Assembly (NCBI GenBank): GCA_965371355.1 | Contig: CBDUYD010000044.1 | Location: 1 to 19,219 of the forward strand | DNA from: JASJHI01 sp965371355 | Lineage (GTDB): Bacteria; Actinomycetota; Acidimicrobiia; Acidimicrobiales; Ilumatobacteraceae | DNA: 19,219 nucleotides | Reading direction: 5' to 3' | In this document: positions 7,241 to 14,082 of the stretch, in pieces | Layout of the letters: each line of letters begins with the position of its first letter | How positions within the stretch are numbered: position 1 is the stretch's first letter | Notes under the pieces: generated by a model | What the model was told of the DNA's origin: nothing | The model's input: the letters and a program-made list of their open reading frames with translations, nothing else | Database searches by the model: none | Program-made: the position numbers and the translations under genes

Positions 7241-7677
7241 TCGATCCGACCGTCCGGCGCGCCCGGCTGGGGGAACTCTCCGAGACCGAGCAGCTCGTGG
7301 CACTCGAGGCCGAGGCCCGCGCCGCGCTGGTCGACCAGCGCGGGGGGAACCGATGGCTCGCCGAGAATCCGATCATCCGGTGGTCGGGCACGGCGTCGAA
7401 CGTGTGGGTCGCTCACATCGACGACGTTGTCGTGGGCTTCATCGTCGCCGAGTTCGGTGACGACCGGATCGCACGGGTACTCCACATCTGGGTGACGCCG
7501 GAGGCGAGGGAGATCGGGTTCGGCGACGCCCTGCTCGGCGCGGTGATCGACGACGCGCGCGCGGCCGGAGCGACAGGTATCGAGGGCGCGGCGCTACCGG
7601 GCGACCGCCACACGAAGAATCTCTACGAACGGGCCGGGATCGTGGCCCGCCTGATCACCACCTACAAGGAGCTGTGA
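7237..7677 (+). CDS. GNAT-family N-acetyltransferase
   Basis: The 146-residue protein follows the GNAT fold. After an N-terminal helix-rich part, strand beta 4 appears as VLHIWVTPEAR (about 87-97), followed by the acetyl-CoA pyrophosphate loop REIGFGDALLGAVID (Q/RxxGxG/A type). Strand beta 5 then gives way to a helix containing NLYERAGI, the usual xxxYxxxGF region near the C-terminus. It probably transfers an acetyl group from acetyl-CoA to an amine, but the substrate cannot be told. The ATG overlaps the upstream stop (ATGA). The last 17 bases, including the stop, are perfectly duplicated immediately downstream, which leaves the protein unchanged. It lacks the C-terminal extension of larger GNAT proteins. 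Confidence 0.88.
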   Translation: MIDPTVRRARLGELSETEQLVALEAEARAALVDQRGGNRWLAENPIIRWSGTASNVWVAHIDDVVVGFIVAEFGDDRIARVLHIWVTPEAREIGFGDALLGAVIDDARAAGATGIEGAALPGDRHTKNLYERAGIVARLITTYKEL

Positions 7678-7694
7678 CCTACAAGGAGCTGTGA
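7661..7694 (+). repeat. Perfect 17-bp tandem duplication spanning a stop codon
   Basis: The unit cctacaaggagctgtga occurs at 7661-7677 and again, without mismatch, at 7678-7694. The first copy contains the final codons and TGA of the acetyltransferase gene; the second is intergenic. Perfect identity suggests a recent slippage event or selection on the sequence. Confidence 0.95.
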
Positions 7695-7696
7695 CC

Positions 7697-7725
7697 GGCG
7701 CGCCGAATCGCCCGGTCAGCGCGCC
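7697..7725. terminator. Possible bidirectional hairpin terminator between convergent genes
   Basis: GGCGCGC (7697-7703) can pair perfectly with GCGCGCC (7719-7725) across a 15-base loop. The hairpin sits between the + strand acetyltransferase and the - strand crotonase gene and overlaps the last codons of the latter. There is no T-tract on either side, so intrinsic termination is uncertain. Confidence 0.3.
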
Positions 7726-8498
7726 TTCCAGTTGGGCGGGCGCTTCTCGATGAAGGCCGCCAGCCCCTCCTGGGTGTCCTCCGAGCCGATGATCGACGAG
7801 AACGCCTCGCCGGTCATCGCGATCAGCGTCTCGTCATCCTCCTGCGCCGCTGCGAGCACCACCTTGCGGCTCGCCCACACCGCCAGCGGCGCCGCCTCGG
7901 TGATCTTCTCGGCGAGGCGGAGCGCTTCGTTCGAAGCCTCACCCGGCTCGACGAGGCGAGACACGAGCCCGAGGCTGAATGCCCGCTCCGCATCGATCGG
8001 CTCACCGGTCAGGATCATCTCCATCGCGGCTGCCTGGCCGATCGCCCGCGGGAGACGGAAGAGGCCGCCGGCACCGGCGATCAGGTTGCGCTTGACCTCG
8101 GCGAGACCGAACGAAGAGCGGGTCGTCGCGACGACGAGGTCCGAGGCGAGCACGATCTCACAGCCGCCGGCGGTGGCCAGACCGTCGACCGCGACGACCA
8201 CCGGCTTGCGGCGCTCGCGGTACACGTACCCGGCGAAGCCGCCGCGCTTGGTGGTGAGCCGCTGGTCGCCCGCGCTGATCGCCTTCAGATCGGCACCGGC
8301 GCAGAAGACAGGTCGCGACTGCTCCTCGGTGTTCGCCTGGAGCACGCCGACCCAGATGTCGTCGTCGTCCTCCATCCGATCGATCGCCGCCTCGAGGGCT
8401 TCGGCAAGCGCTCCGTTGACGGCGTTGCGGGCCTCGGGTCGATTCAATGTGATGAGCGCGATGCGCCCACGAGCTTCGTAGGTGACGATGTCCGACAT
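7716..8498 (-). CDS. Enoyl-CoA hydratase/isomerase (crotonase) family protein
   Basis: The protein has 260 residues and the crotonase fold. The oxyanion-hole elements are visible: FCAGADLKAI (about 65-74) and TAGGC (about 109-113). Both acidic residues used by true enoyl-CoA hydratases appear to be kept: Glu in AGGCEIVLASD (about 114) and Glu in FGLAEVKRNLIAGAGG (about 134). Water addition to trans-2-enoyl-CoA in fatty-acid beta-oxidation is therefore plausible, but the exact acyl substrate is unknown. The C-terminus (FIEKRPPNWKAR) ends with the F..KR.P.W motif common in this family. The frame is open upstream to 8756, but family similarity begins at MSDIVTYE, so ATG 8498 is chosen. A TACGAT hexamer lies 8 bases before it. 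No other beta-oxidation gene is adjacent. Confidence 0.94.
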   Translation of the reverse strand: MSDIVTYEARGRIALITLNRPEARNAVNGALAEALEAAIDRMEDDDDIWVGVLQANTEEQSRPVFCAGADLKAISAGDQRLTTKRGGFAGYVYRERRKPVVVAVDGLATAGGCEIVLASDLVVATTRSSFGLAEVKRNLIAGAGGLFRLPRAIGQAAAMEMILTGEPIDAERAFSLGLVSRLVEPGEASNEALRLAEKITEAAPLAVWASRKVVLAAAQEDDETLIAMTGEAFSSIIGSEDTQEGLAAFIEKRPPNWKAR

Positions 8499-8506
8499 GG
8501 CGAGCG

Positions 8507-8512
8507 ATCGTA
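8507..8512 (-). promoter_or_regulatory. Possible -10 element of a leaderless promoter (crotonase gene)
   Basis: On the - strand, TACGAT lies 8 bases before the ATG at 8498. The same hexamer serves as the -10 of the convincing whiB promoter. No Shine-Dalgarno sequence is seen and the -35 is weak. Confidence 0.35.
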
Positions 8513-8559
8513 CGCCGAGCCCGACTGTGGCGACGAACCCGCTCGAGCCGAACCCTGAT

Positions 8560-9852
8560 TCAGCGCTTGGGCTTGGATTCGCCTCCCGACGAACCGGACC
8601 GCTCGGGACGCGAGCCCCGACCCTTCTGGTCCTTGCGACCCTGCGGGCGCAACGGCTTCGCGCGAGGCGTGCCCGCGGGAATCTCGACCTGGAGTAGTTC
8701 GGCGATCTGCGGAAGGAGGGGACCGAGTCGCAGCGTGGTCTTCTTGAGATCGTCACCGACGCGCGGCGGGGGAGTGGTGGGCACTACGAGCGTGCGGACG
8801 GGCGAGAACGCTGCCGCCTCCATCACGGCGGCCCAGCGGTCGCCGGAGTCCTCGGGCTGGAGATTGGCGGTCGCTGCCTCGCCGAGTTCGCGAGCGAGCT
8901 GTGGCGGAAACATCGCGCCGGCCTTGGGAGGCTGTGAGGAGAGCCGCAGTGCTCGGATCACCCGGCCGACCGCGAGCGCGGCCTGGATGTCTCCGAGCCA
9001 GAGGCGCTGTTCCTCCTCCAGCTTGTCGTGGAGCGACTTCTTGAGTTCTTCACCGAGAGCGTTCGCAGTCTCGTCGCGGGCGACGATCGGGTCGACGCTG
9101 GCGGCGACCACGCTGCGCAGGTCGCGCAGGTCGAGGTTCTCCATCTGGCGTTGCGCGGCCTCGGCACGGTCGAGCCAATCGGCGACGCGCAGCTTCGGCA
9201 GCAGATCCTCTGCGAGCTTGAGCACGCTCGCCTCTGGCATCTCCGGACGACCGTCGGCCTTCAGCTTGGCGTTCTCCTCCTCGAGGCGCTTGCGCACGGC
9301 GGGCATACCCTGCAGCGTCAGCTCGGCGATCGGACGCTGCTCTTCGGGGATCTCCGCGAGCAACTCTTTGCGGCGCGCCTTGCCGGGACGGAGCCGCTTG
9401 GGCTTGGGACGCTGCGGCAGTTCGGGTGGTGGATCGAATCTCGGCCGGTCGCGGCGCTCCCGGTCGCCGTCGGAGCGTCCCTCGCGACCGCCCGAACGAT
9501 CATCGCGGGGTCCGCCGCGGCGCCCGCCGCGCTTGGCGCCCGAGCGCTTGTCGCTGCCTCCACGGCGTTCGCGCTTGGCCCGCGTCTCGATGACCGCCTC
9601 GAACGGCTCGTCGCTCGGGATCAGCTCGAGCAGCTCGCGGTCGGGCTTGTCGCGGTCTTTGACGACTGACAGGATCTCGATGCCGTCGAGCATCTGCTCG
9701 ACCTCGACCTTCAGTTCGGTGCCGACACCCGCACCGCTCGGCACGATCGCCCCGTCGAGGACTCCCTTGGGATTGCGCGCTCCGGCGGCACGCCAGGTGT
9801 ATGAGCCGTCAGCGAGCGCGCTGGTCAACTCGATCTCGATCCTTCGAGGCAT
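8560..9852 (-). CDS. Hypothetical basic, Arg/Gly-rich protein, possibly nucleic-acid binding
   Basis: The 430-residue protein has four visible parts. Residues 1-65 look like a small beta-rich domain (DGSYTWRAAGARNPKG, then VGTELKVEVEQMLDGIEI). Residues about 91-165 are strongly basic, with Arg, Gly, Asp, Ser and Pro runs such as RGGSDKRSGAKRGGRRGG and PQRPKPKRLRPGKARRKE. Residues about 165-400 are mostly helical and charged, with AELTLQGMPAVRKRLEEENA and LHDKLEEEQRLWLGDIQAAL. A second basic tail (about 400-430) ends in PKR. RG-rich linkers are typical of RNA-binding proteins, and the N-terminal beta domain could be OB/S1/cold-shock-like. That is inference; I do not recognise the family. The gene runs toward the crotonase gene on the same strand with a 61-bp gap. 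Confidence 0.85.
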   Translation of the reverse strand: MPRRIEIELTSALADGSYTWRAAGARNPKGVLDGAIVPSGAGVGTELKVEVEQMLDGIEILSVVKDRDKPDRELLELIPSDEPFEAVIETRAKRERRGGSDKRSGAKRGGRRGGPRDDRSGGREGRSDGDRERRDRPRFDPPPELPQRPKPKRLRPGKARRKELLAEIPEEQRPIAELTLQGMPAVRKRLEEENAKLKADGRPEMPEASVLKLAEDLLPKLRVADWLDRAEAAQRQMENLDLRDLRSVVAASVDPIVARDETANALGEELKKSLHDKLEEEQRLWLGDIQAALAVGRVIRALRLSSQPPKAGAMFPPQLARELGEAATANLQPEDSGDRWAAVMEAAAFSPVRTLVVPTTPPPRVGDDLKKTTLRLGPLLPQIAELLQVEIPAGTPRAKPLRPQGRKDQKGRGSRPERSGSSGGESKPKR

Positions 9853-9859
9853 TGCAGCA

Positions 9860-9865
9860 ACGGTA
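9860..9865 (-). promoter_or_regulatory. Possible -10 element of a leaderless promoter (RG-rich protein gene)
   Basis: On the - strand, TACCGT lies 7 bases before the ATG at 9852. The divergent gamma-CA-like gene has the same hexamer 9 bases before its own ATG. Confidence 0.33.
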
Positions 9866-9894
9866 TCGGGTCGGGATCGGCAATCTATATTGCG

Positions 9895-9925
9895 TTGGGG
9901 GGGATCGCGGCGATCGGGTTACCGT
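9895..9925 (+). promoter_or_regulatory. Possible promoter of the gamma-CA-like gene
   Basis: TTGGGG (9895-9900) and TACCGT (9920-9925) are separated by 19 bases. The second hexamer ends 9 bases before ATG 9935, leaving almost no leader. The 82-bp divergent gap also holds an A/T-rich patch caatctatat (9881-9890) that could serve either direction. Confidence 0.33.
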
Positions 9926-9934
9926 GCGCTGGCG

Positions 9935-10453
9935 ATGCCCATCTATGCGCTCGGCGATCTCGAACCCACGATCAGCAGCGATGCGTTCGTCCATCCCGAC
10001 GCCGTGATCATCGGGGCGGTCGAGCTCGCCGCATCGTCGTCGGTGTGGCCGGGAGCCGTGCTCCGCGGCGACGGCGGACACATCCGGATCGGCGAGCGCA
10101 CCAGTGTTCAGGACAACGCCGTACTGCACACGACGCCCGAGCATCCGACGCTCGTCGGCAACGACTGTGTTCTCGGCCACCAGATTCATCTCGAGGGTTG
10201 CACGATCGAGGACGAGGTGCTGATCGGGAACGCTGCGATGGTGCTCCACCGGGTGATCATCCATTCCGGTGCCATCGTCGCGGCGAACAGCGTGGTGCTC
10301 AACGACACCGATGTCCCCTCGGGTGCACTCGCGGTCGGGACACCTGCCACGATCAAGCCCGGACGGGCGCGCATCGACGACATCCGGTCCGGTGTCGAGG
10401 CGTATCTCCAGCGGGTCGAGCTGTACCGGTCGTCGCTGCGCCGCATCGGGTGA
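9935..10453 (+). CDS. Gamma-carbonic-anhydrase-like hexapeptide-repeat protein
   Basis: The 172-residue protein has the left-handed beta-helix repeat pattern (for example FVHPDAVIIGAVELAASSSVW) and the family landmarks VWPGAVLRGD (about 37-46), SVQDNAVLHTTPEH (about 57-70) and VGTPATIKPG near the end. Gamma-CAs bind metal with three His. Here His 65 (VLHTT) and His 82 (LGHQ) are in place, but the residue five positions after His 82, normally the third His, is Glu 87 (GHQIHLEGC), with a different His at 85. So it may bind metal differently or not be a carbonic anhydrase at all. Related proteins (YrdA, PaaY) are often of unclear activity. ATG 9935 fits the family start; the frame is open far upstream, but only as the shadow of the divergent gene. 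The stop overlaps the prmA start. Confidence 0.9.
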   Translation: MPIYALGDLEPTISSDAFVHPDAVIIGAVELAASSSVWPGAVLRGDGGHIRIGERTSVQDNAVLHTTPEHPTLVGNDCVLGHQIHLEGCTIEDEVLIGNAAMVLHRVIIHSGAIVAANSVVLNDTDVPSGALAVGTPATIKPGRARIDDIRSGVEAYLQRVELYRSSLRRIG

Positions 10454-11403
10454 CCGTGCCGTCGCCCGAGAGCGAATCGGAGTCGCAGCTGATCGCGTTC
10501 GTGCTCACCGTCCCCTCCGACGAGGGCGAGCTGGCTGCGGACCGGCTCTGGCAACTCGGGGTGCGCGGTGTCGAGGAACGACCGCATCGTCCCGGCGCGG
10601 ACGAGCCCGCGAGTGCTGTACGACCGAGGATCGAACTGTGGACGTCGCTCGGGGACGATCCACTGACCGCGATCGCCGACCTCGCGTGGCCGCAGAACTG
10701 GTCGTGGCGCACCGAGCGCGTCGATGCTGCACCGGCGCACACCTGGCGCGATCATTCCCGGCCGATCGATGTCTCGGATCGCCTGCTCATCGTGCCGGCC
10801 TGGCAGGAGATCCCCTCGGCGGTCGACCATCGGCTCGTGCTCTCGATCGAGCCGGGTGGGGCGTTCGGCCTCGGAGACCATCCGACGACCGCGCTCTCCC
10901 TCGCCGCACTGCTCGACGCGTTCGATGCGTTCGACGCCCGCGGCGGTCGGCAACGCCCGGTGAACGTCCTCGACGTCGGCTGCGGTACCGGGCTGCTGGC
11001 GATCGCCGCGGCCCGAGTGGGCGCAGGACGGGTTCGCGCGATCGATGTGTCGTCGGCGGCGATCGAGGCGACCGACGACAACTCGCGGCGAAACGGCGTC
11101 GAGCACATCGTCACCGCCGATCGCACGCCCTGTTCGGACGTCGAGGGAACGTTCGATGTCGTCGTCGCCAACATCCTCGCTCCGGTGCTCGTCGCGCTGG
11201 CGGTCGACCTCGCCCGATCGACCGCGCCGGGCGGCCGCTTGATCGTCAGCGGGCTGCTGGCCACGGCCCACGACCACGTGCTGGCCGCGCTCGCTCCGAT
11301 GGTCGTCGAACGAATCGATCACCGCGACGGCTGGGTGGCGATCACCCTGTGCCACGCCGCCGGCCGACCCGCCGGTCAACGGGCCAGGAGTTCGTCGATC
11401 TGA
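10450..11403 (+). CDS. prmA: Ribosomal protein L11 methyltransferase-like protein (PrmA)
   Basis: PrmA uses S-adenosylmethionine to trimethylate amino groups of ribosomal protein L11. The 317-residue product contains the PrmA landmarks in order: a variable N-terminal L11-binding part (WQLGVRGVEE, WRDHSRPIDV), the segment PGGAFGLGDHPTTALSLAAL (compare AFGTG.H.TT), the SAM-binding motif I VLDVGCGTGLLAIAA, the acidic post-I residue in IDVSSAAIEATDDN, and DVVVANILAPVLVALA, the N-I-L site characteristic of PrmA. GTG 10450 overlaps the previous stop (GTGA); a GTG at 10456 is also possible. The N-terminal part is more diverged than the core, so a different protein substrate cannot be excluded. The 3' end overlaps the convergent kinase gene by 28 bases. 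Confidence 0.88.
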   Translation: MTVPSPESESESQLIAFVLTVPSDEGELAADRLWQLGVRGVEERPHRPGADEPASAVRPRIELWTSLGDDPLTAIADLAWPQNWSWRTERVDAAPAHTWRDHSRPIDVSDRLLIVPAWQEIPSAVDHRLVLSIEPGGAFGLGDHPTTALSLAALLDAFDAFDARGGRQRPVNVLDVGCGTGLLAIAAARVGAGRVRAIDVSSAAIEATDDNSRRNGVEHIVTADRTPCSDVEGTFDVVVANILAPVLVALAVDLARSTAPGGRLIVSGLLATAHDHVLAALAPMVVERIDHRDGWVAITLCHAAGRPAGQRARSSSI

Positions 11404-12248
11404 GCGCTGGTCGGCAACGAGGGGACCGCTCCGCGCACGGTGGTGGCGAGTGCCCCGGCCGCCACCGCACGACGTACGGCCTCGGGAATTTCGAGACCGT
11501 CGGCCAGGGCGGCTGCGAGGCATCCACAGAAGGCGTCGCCGGCTCCGGTCGTGTCGATCGGGTCGACCTCGATCGCCGGGATCGTCCACGTCGCGGGCTC
11601 GCGAGCGTTTCCCTTCGAGGTCACGGCAACCCCTCGGCTTCCGCGGGTGACGATCACGGTCTGCACGCCTGCCGAGTGGAGCGCGTCGATCTCGCCGATC
11701 AGCCCCACCTCGTGCTCGTTCGGCACGATGATGTCGGTCAGCGCGAGCAGTTCTCGGGGCAGGTTGATTGCCGGAGCCGGGTTGAGCATCGTCTGCCCGC
11801 CCTCGGCGCGGCCCCGTCCGAACGCCGCTATGACGGCCTCGACGGGAACCTCGAGCTGAGCCAGCACCACGCGGCCGGCAGGAGTCGAGGTCGCGGTGAC
11901 CTCATGGTTCGCACCGGGGACCACGACGATCGAGTTCTCGGCCTGCTCGTCGACGATGATGAGTGCGCGGCCGGTGGGGAGCGACTCGGAACGATCGACG
12001 TGCGTCGTGTCGACGTCGGCCAGCCGGGCCACCTCGATCAGGTGCTCGGCCGCCGGATCACGTCCGACGCAGGCGACCAGCGCTACATCGGCTCCCGCGC
12101 GACTGGCCGCGATCGACTGATTGAGACCCTTTCCGCCCGCGTACTCAGCGTAGGAACCGCCGGTGACGGTCTCGCCGGGCGCCGGAATTCGTGGCGTCGA
12201 GGCGACGAGGTCGAGGTTCGCGCTCCCGACGACGACAACGTCGTACAT
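11376..12248 (-). CDS. PfkB/ribokinase-family sugar kinase
   Basis: The 290-residue protein has ribokinase-family signatures: substrate-binding GSANLDLV near the N-terminus, the PfkB-1 motif YAGGKGLNQSIAASRAGADV (about 36-55), NPAP, the PNEHE element (about 176-180), and the PfkB-2 motif DTTGAGDAFCG with the catalytic Asp (about 232-242). It probably phosphorylates ribose or another pentose or nucleoside with ATP. Ribokinase is the closest match, but no ribose transporter or rbsD lies nearby. The ATG at 12248 lies 19 bases after the whiB stop and has no visible Shine-Dalgarno sequence; a hairpin sits just upstream. The two genes are therefore likely to be transcribed together. Confidence 0.9.
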   Translation of the reverse strand: MYDVVVVGSANLDLVASTPRIPAPGETVTGGSYAEYAGGKGLNQSIAASRAGADVALVACVGRDPAAEHLIEVARLADVDTTHVDRSESLPTGRALIIVDEQAENSIVVVPGANHEVTATSTPAGRVVLAQLEVPVEAVIAAFGRGRAEGGQTMLNPAPAINLPRELLALTDIIVPNEHEVGLIGEIDALHSAGVQTVIVTRGSRGVAVTSKGNAREPATWTIPAIEVDPIDTTGAGDAFCGCLAAALADGLEIPEAVRRAVAAGALATTVRGAVPSLPTSAQIDELLAR

Positions 12249-12260
12249 CGCGGATCGATC

Positions 12261-12274
12261 GGGCTGGTCAGCCC
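12261..12274. other. Short hairpin at the whiB/kinase gene junction
   Basis: The sequence gggctggtcagccc forms a 5-bp perfect stem with a 4-base loop and overlaps the whiB stop codon. It has no T-tract. It could reduce read-through into the kinase gene or shape its translation start, but may be incidental. Confidence 0.3.
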
Positions 12275-12567
12275 ACCGAGCGGGCGCGAACGCCGATCGG
12301 CGCGATCAACCGGAAGCCGGCGGCGTGTCGCTCGTCCTCTGACTCGCCACCCCAGAAGCCGTACTCGTGGTGCCGGCGGGCGAAATCGACGCAGTCGATG
12401 TCCACGTGGCATTCACCGCACACCCGGCGAGCCGCGCCCTCGCGGCGCCTACGCGCCTGGGGCCGCTCGGCGGGTGGGGGGAAGAACAGGTGTGTCAGGC
12501 CCTTGCAGGCTCCCGAATCCATCCAATCGTCATCCAGGTCGACTCGAGCGATCTCGACTGCGGACAT
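12268..12567 (-). CDS. WhiB-family iron-sulfur transcriptional regulator
   Basis: WhiB-like proteins are small actinobacterial regulators that bind a [4Fe-4S] cluster and usually act with the principal sigma factor. This 99-residue protein has the four cluster cysteines at 21 (GACKG), 50, 53 (VCGECH) and 59 (DIDCV), with the invariant C-x2-C-x5-C spacing, then the FWGG turn (GFWGGESEDER, about 70-80). The turn is usually followed by a basic tail; here it is moderate (RHAAGFRLIAPIGVRARSVG). The central insert ERPQARRRREGAARR is basic. A good vegetative promoter lies upstream and a G-rich Shine-Dalgarno-like stretch precedes the ATG. Which WhiB subgroup it belongs to cannot be decided by eye. 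The kinase gene follows 19 bases downstream. Confidence 0.95.
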   Translation of the reverse strand: MSAVEIARVDLDDDWMDSGACKGLTHLFFPPPAERPQARRRREGAARRVCGECHVDIDCVDFARRHHEYGFWGGESEDERHAAGFRLIAPIGVRARSVG

Positions 12568-12615
12568 TGATCAACCCCCGTATGAGCACAGATTGGCGAT
12601 GAAACCCGTGGTGGA

Positions 12616-12630
12616 CGGTCCGCTGGACCG
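12616..12630. other. Hairpin in the whiB 5' leader
   Basis: CGGTCC (12616-12621) and GGACCG (12625-12630) pair perfectly around a 3-base loop. The hairpin lies in the roughly 70-base untranslated leader between the whiB promoter and its start codon. Confidence 0.35.
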
Positions 12631-12642
12631 CCGCGACCGCCG

Positions 12643-12671
12643 ATCGTAGGCCAAATCAACCCGCGGGTCAA
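12643..12671 (-). promoter_or_regulatory. whiB promoter (TTGACC-N17-TACGAT)
   Basis: On the - strand, a -35 TTGACC (12671-12666) and a -10 TACGAT (12648-12643) are separated by the optimal 17 bases. This is the best sigma-70-like promoter in the window. A 10-bp palindrome acccgcgggt (12659-12668) overlaps the -35 and is a candidate operator. The word cgcgggtca recurs 38 bp upstream at 12700-12708. Confidence 0.65.
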
Positions 12672-12705
12672 TTGTAGTGACCAAGTATTTCGTGAGAATC
12701 GCGGG

Positions 12706-13788
12706 TCAGGTCCCGAGAGCGTCGGCGACCACGTGTCGAACGCCGTCGGCGAAGGCCGCCACGTCGTCGAGGGTGGTGTCCCAGGCGGTCATCCAGCGGA
12801 CCTGATGTCGAGAGACGTCCCAGTCCCAGAAGAAGCACCACCGGCGCAGTGGTTCGATCGCTGCCGGGGGGAGTGTGGGGAACAGGCTGTTGACCGCCGG
12901 CGCAGCACCGAGTTCGACGCCGTCGATGTCCTTCGTACGCCGATGGAGCTCGCCGGCCATCGAATTGGCGTGCATCGCGAGATCGATCCACAGGTCGTCG
13001 TCGAGCACCGCGTTGAACTGGGCGGCGAGGTAGCGCATCTTCGAGGGGAGCTGAGTGACCTGCTTGCGTACGTACTCGGACCCGACGGCTGCGGCGGGAT
13101 TCAAGAACACGACCGCCTCAGCCCCGAGCAGTCCGTTCTTGGTGCCGCCGAAGCTGACCACGTCGACCCCGGCATCGATCGTGAACGAGCGCAACGCCTC
13201 CCTCGTGCCACCGAGCGCAGCGGTTGCGTTGGCGATGCGTGCGCCGTCGAGATGGACGAGCAGACCCATTCGATGGGCCTGCTCACACAGCGCTGCGACC
13301 TCATTGGAGGAGTAGAGCGTGCCGAGTTCGGTCGCCTGGGTTATCGAGACGACGCCGGGCTGGACGTGATGCTGGACACCCTGGAGGTGGACGAGCTCGG
13401 CGAGCTGGTCGGGGGCGATCTTGGCGTCGCTGGAGCGGAGGCCGATGAGTTTCGTGCCGAGCAGGCGTTCGGGTGCGCCGGTCTCGTCGGAGTGGATGTG
13501 CGCCCACGACGTGCAAACGACGGCGTGGTTCGGTCCCGGCAGCGAGCCGAGCATGGTCGCCAGGGCGGTGAGGTTCGATCCGGTGCCGTTGAACGTCAGC
13601 CGGGTGACGACGTCGGAACCGAACAGGTCACGGAACCGGGCCTCGCAGCTCGCGGTCACCTCGTCTTCGCCATAGGCGAGCAGATGGCCCTCGTTGACGT
13701 TCGAGATCGCCGCGATCACCGCCGGGTGGGCGCCGGCCGAGTTGTCGCTGGCGAATGCCCGCGTGGGCGCCGCTGGAAATGAGGTCAC
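12706..13788 (-). CDS. Low-specificity L-threonine aldolase family (PLP-dependent)
   Basis: The family splits L-threonine or allo-threonine into glycine and acetaldehyde, and its relatives act as beta-eliminating lyases. The 360-residue protein shows the fold type I PLP pattern: FASDNSAGAHPAV near the N-terminus, the phosphate/aromatic region FNGTGSNLTAL, THIHSDETG-like AHIHSDETG (about 97-104), the Asp that contacts the pyridine nitrogen in HLDGARIANA (Asp about 181), and the Schiff-base Lys in VSFGGTKNGLLGAE (Lys about 217). The start is GTG 13788, with a CATGAT hexamer 6 bases upstream on this strand. It lies upstream of whiB on the same strand, with 138 bp between its stop and the whiB start. 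That gap holds the whiB promoter, so they are probably separate units. Confidence 0.92.
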   Translation of the reverse strand: MTSFPAAPTRAFASDNSAGAHPAVIAAISNVNEGHLLAYGEDEVTASCEARFRDLFGSDVVTRLTFNGTGSNLTALATMLGSLPGPNHAVVCTSWAHIHSDETGAPERLLGTKLIGLRSSDAKIAPDQLAELVHLQGVQHHVQPGVVSITQATELGTLYSSNEVAALCEQAHRMGLLVHLDGARIANATAALGGTREALRSFTIDAGVDVVSFGGTKNGLLGAEAVVFLNPAAAVGSEYVRKQVTQLPSKMRYLAAQFNAVLDDDLWIDLAMHANSMAGELHRRTKDIDGVELGAAPAVNSLFPTLPPAAIEPLRRWCFFWDWDVSRHQVRWMTAWDTTLDDVAAFADGVRHVVADALGT

Positions 13789-14029
13789 CGACCGATCATG
13801 CCAGACCGCCCGTCGCGCGGCCCGATCAGCAGGAAGGGCCCGCGAAGGGTCGAAGTCCGCCTCCGTTCGCTGAGAACGCCCATAATCACCGTTATGTCAA
13901 CTAACAGGGGAGAGCCCCCACGGATCTCGCCACGCTCTCGTCGATCGACCGCAGAGGCCGGATCTCCCCTGCTCAGCGTGTCGGGCGCCACCAGTCGGTC
14001 CGACCCGCCGGTGGCCATCGGGCGCAACC

Positions 14030-14046
14030 CTCAAGTTCAAGTTGAG
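14030..14046. promoter_or_regulatory. Inverted repeat just upstream of a -35 element
   Basis: CTCAA gttcaag TTGAG is an inverted repeat with perfect 5-bp arms, and it also contains the direct repeat caagtt twice. It ends 7 bases before the putative -35 of the hydrolase promoter, a usual place for an activator or repressor site. Confidence 0.35.
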
Positions 14047-14053
14047 ATTCGTA

Positions 14054-14082
14054 TTGATCTGTCCTTGAGGTCTAGAGATACT
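14054..14082 (+). promoter_or_regulatory. Promoter of the cell-wall hydrolase gene, probably leaderless
   Basis: TTGATC (14054-14059) and GATACT (14077-14082) are separated by exactly 17 bases. The -10 ends 6 bases before the GTG at 14089, so transcription would begin at the start codon itself. No Shine-Dalgarno sequence is visible. Confidence 0.5.

Noticed and set aside
8567..9934. Long + strand frame running through the RG-rich gene into the gamma-CA-like gene
   Set aside because: The translation before ATG 9935 is Ser/Arg-rich shadow sequence; hexapeptide repeats begin only after 9935.
10269..12602. A 777-codon + strand open frame across prmA, the kinase and whiB
   Set aside because: It runs out of frame through prmA and antisense to the kinase and whiB genes, all of which have clear family motifs; its own translation is Arg-rich and featureless.
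13891..13975. ydaO-type c-di-AMP riboswitch before the hydrolase
   Set aside because: The string tcaactaac resembles the conserved agctaac end of ydaO, but the other conserved ydaO elements (for example the ggggtgaat region) are absent upstream and a promoter-like element occupies the place.
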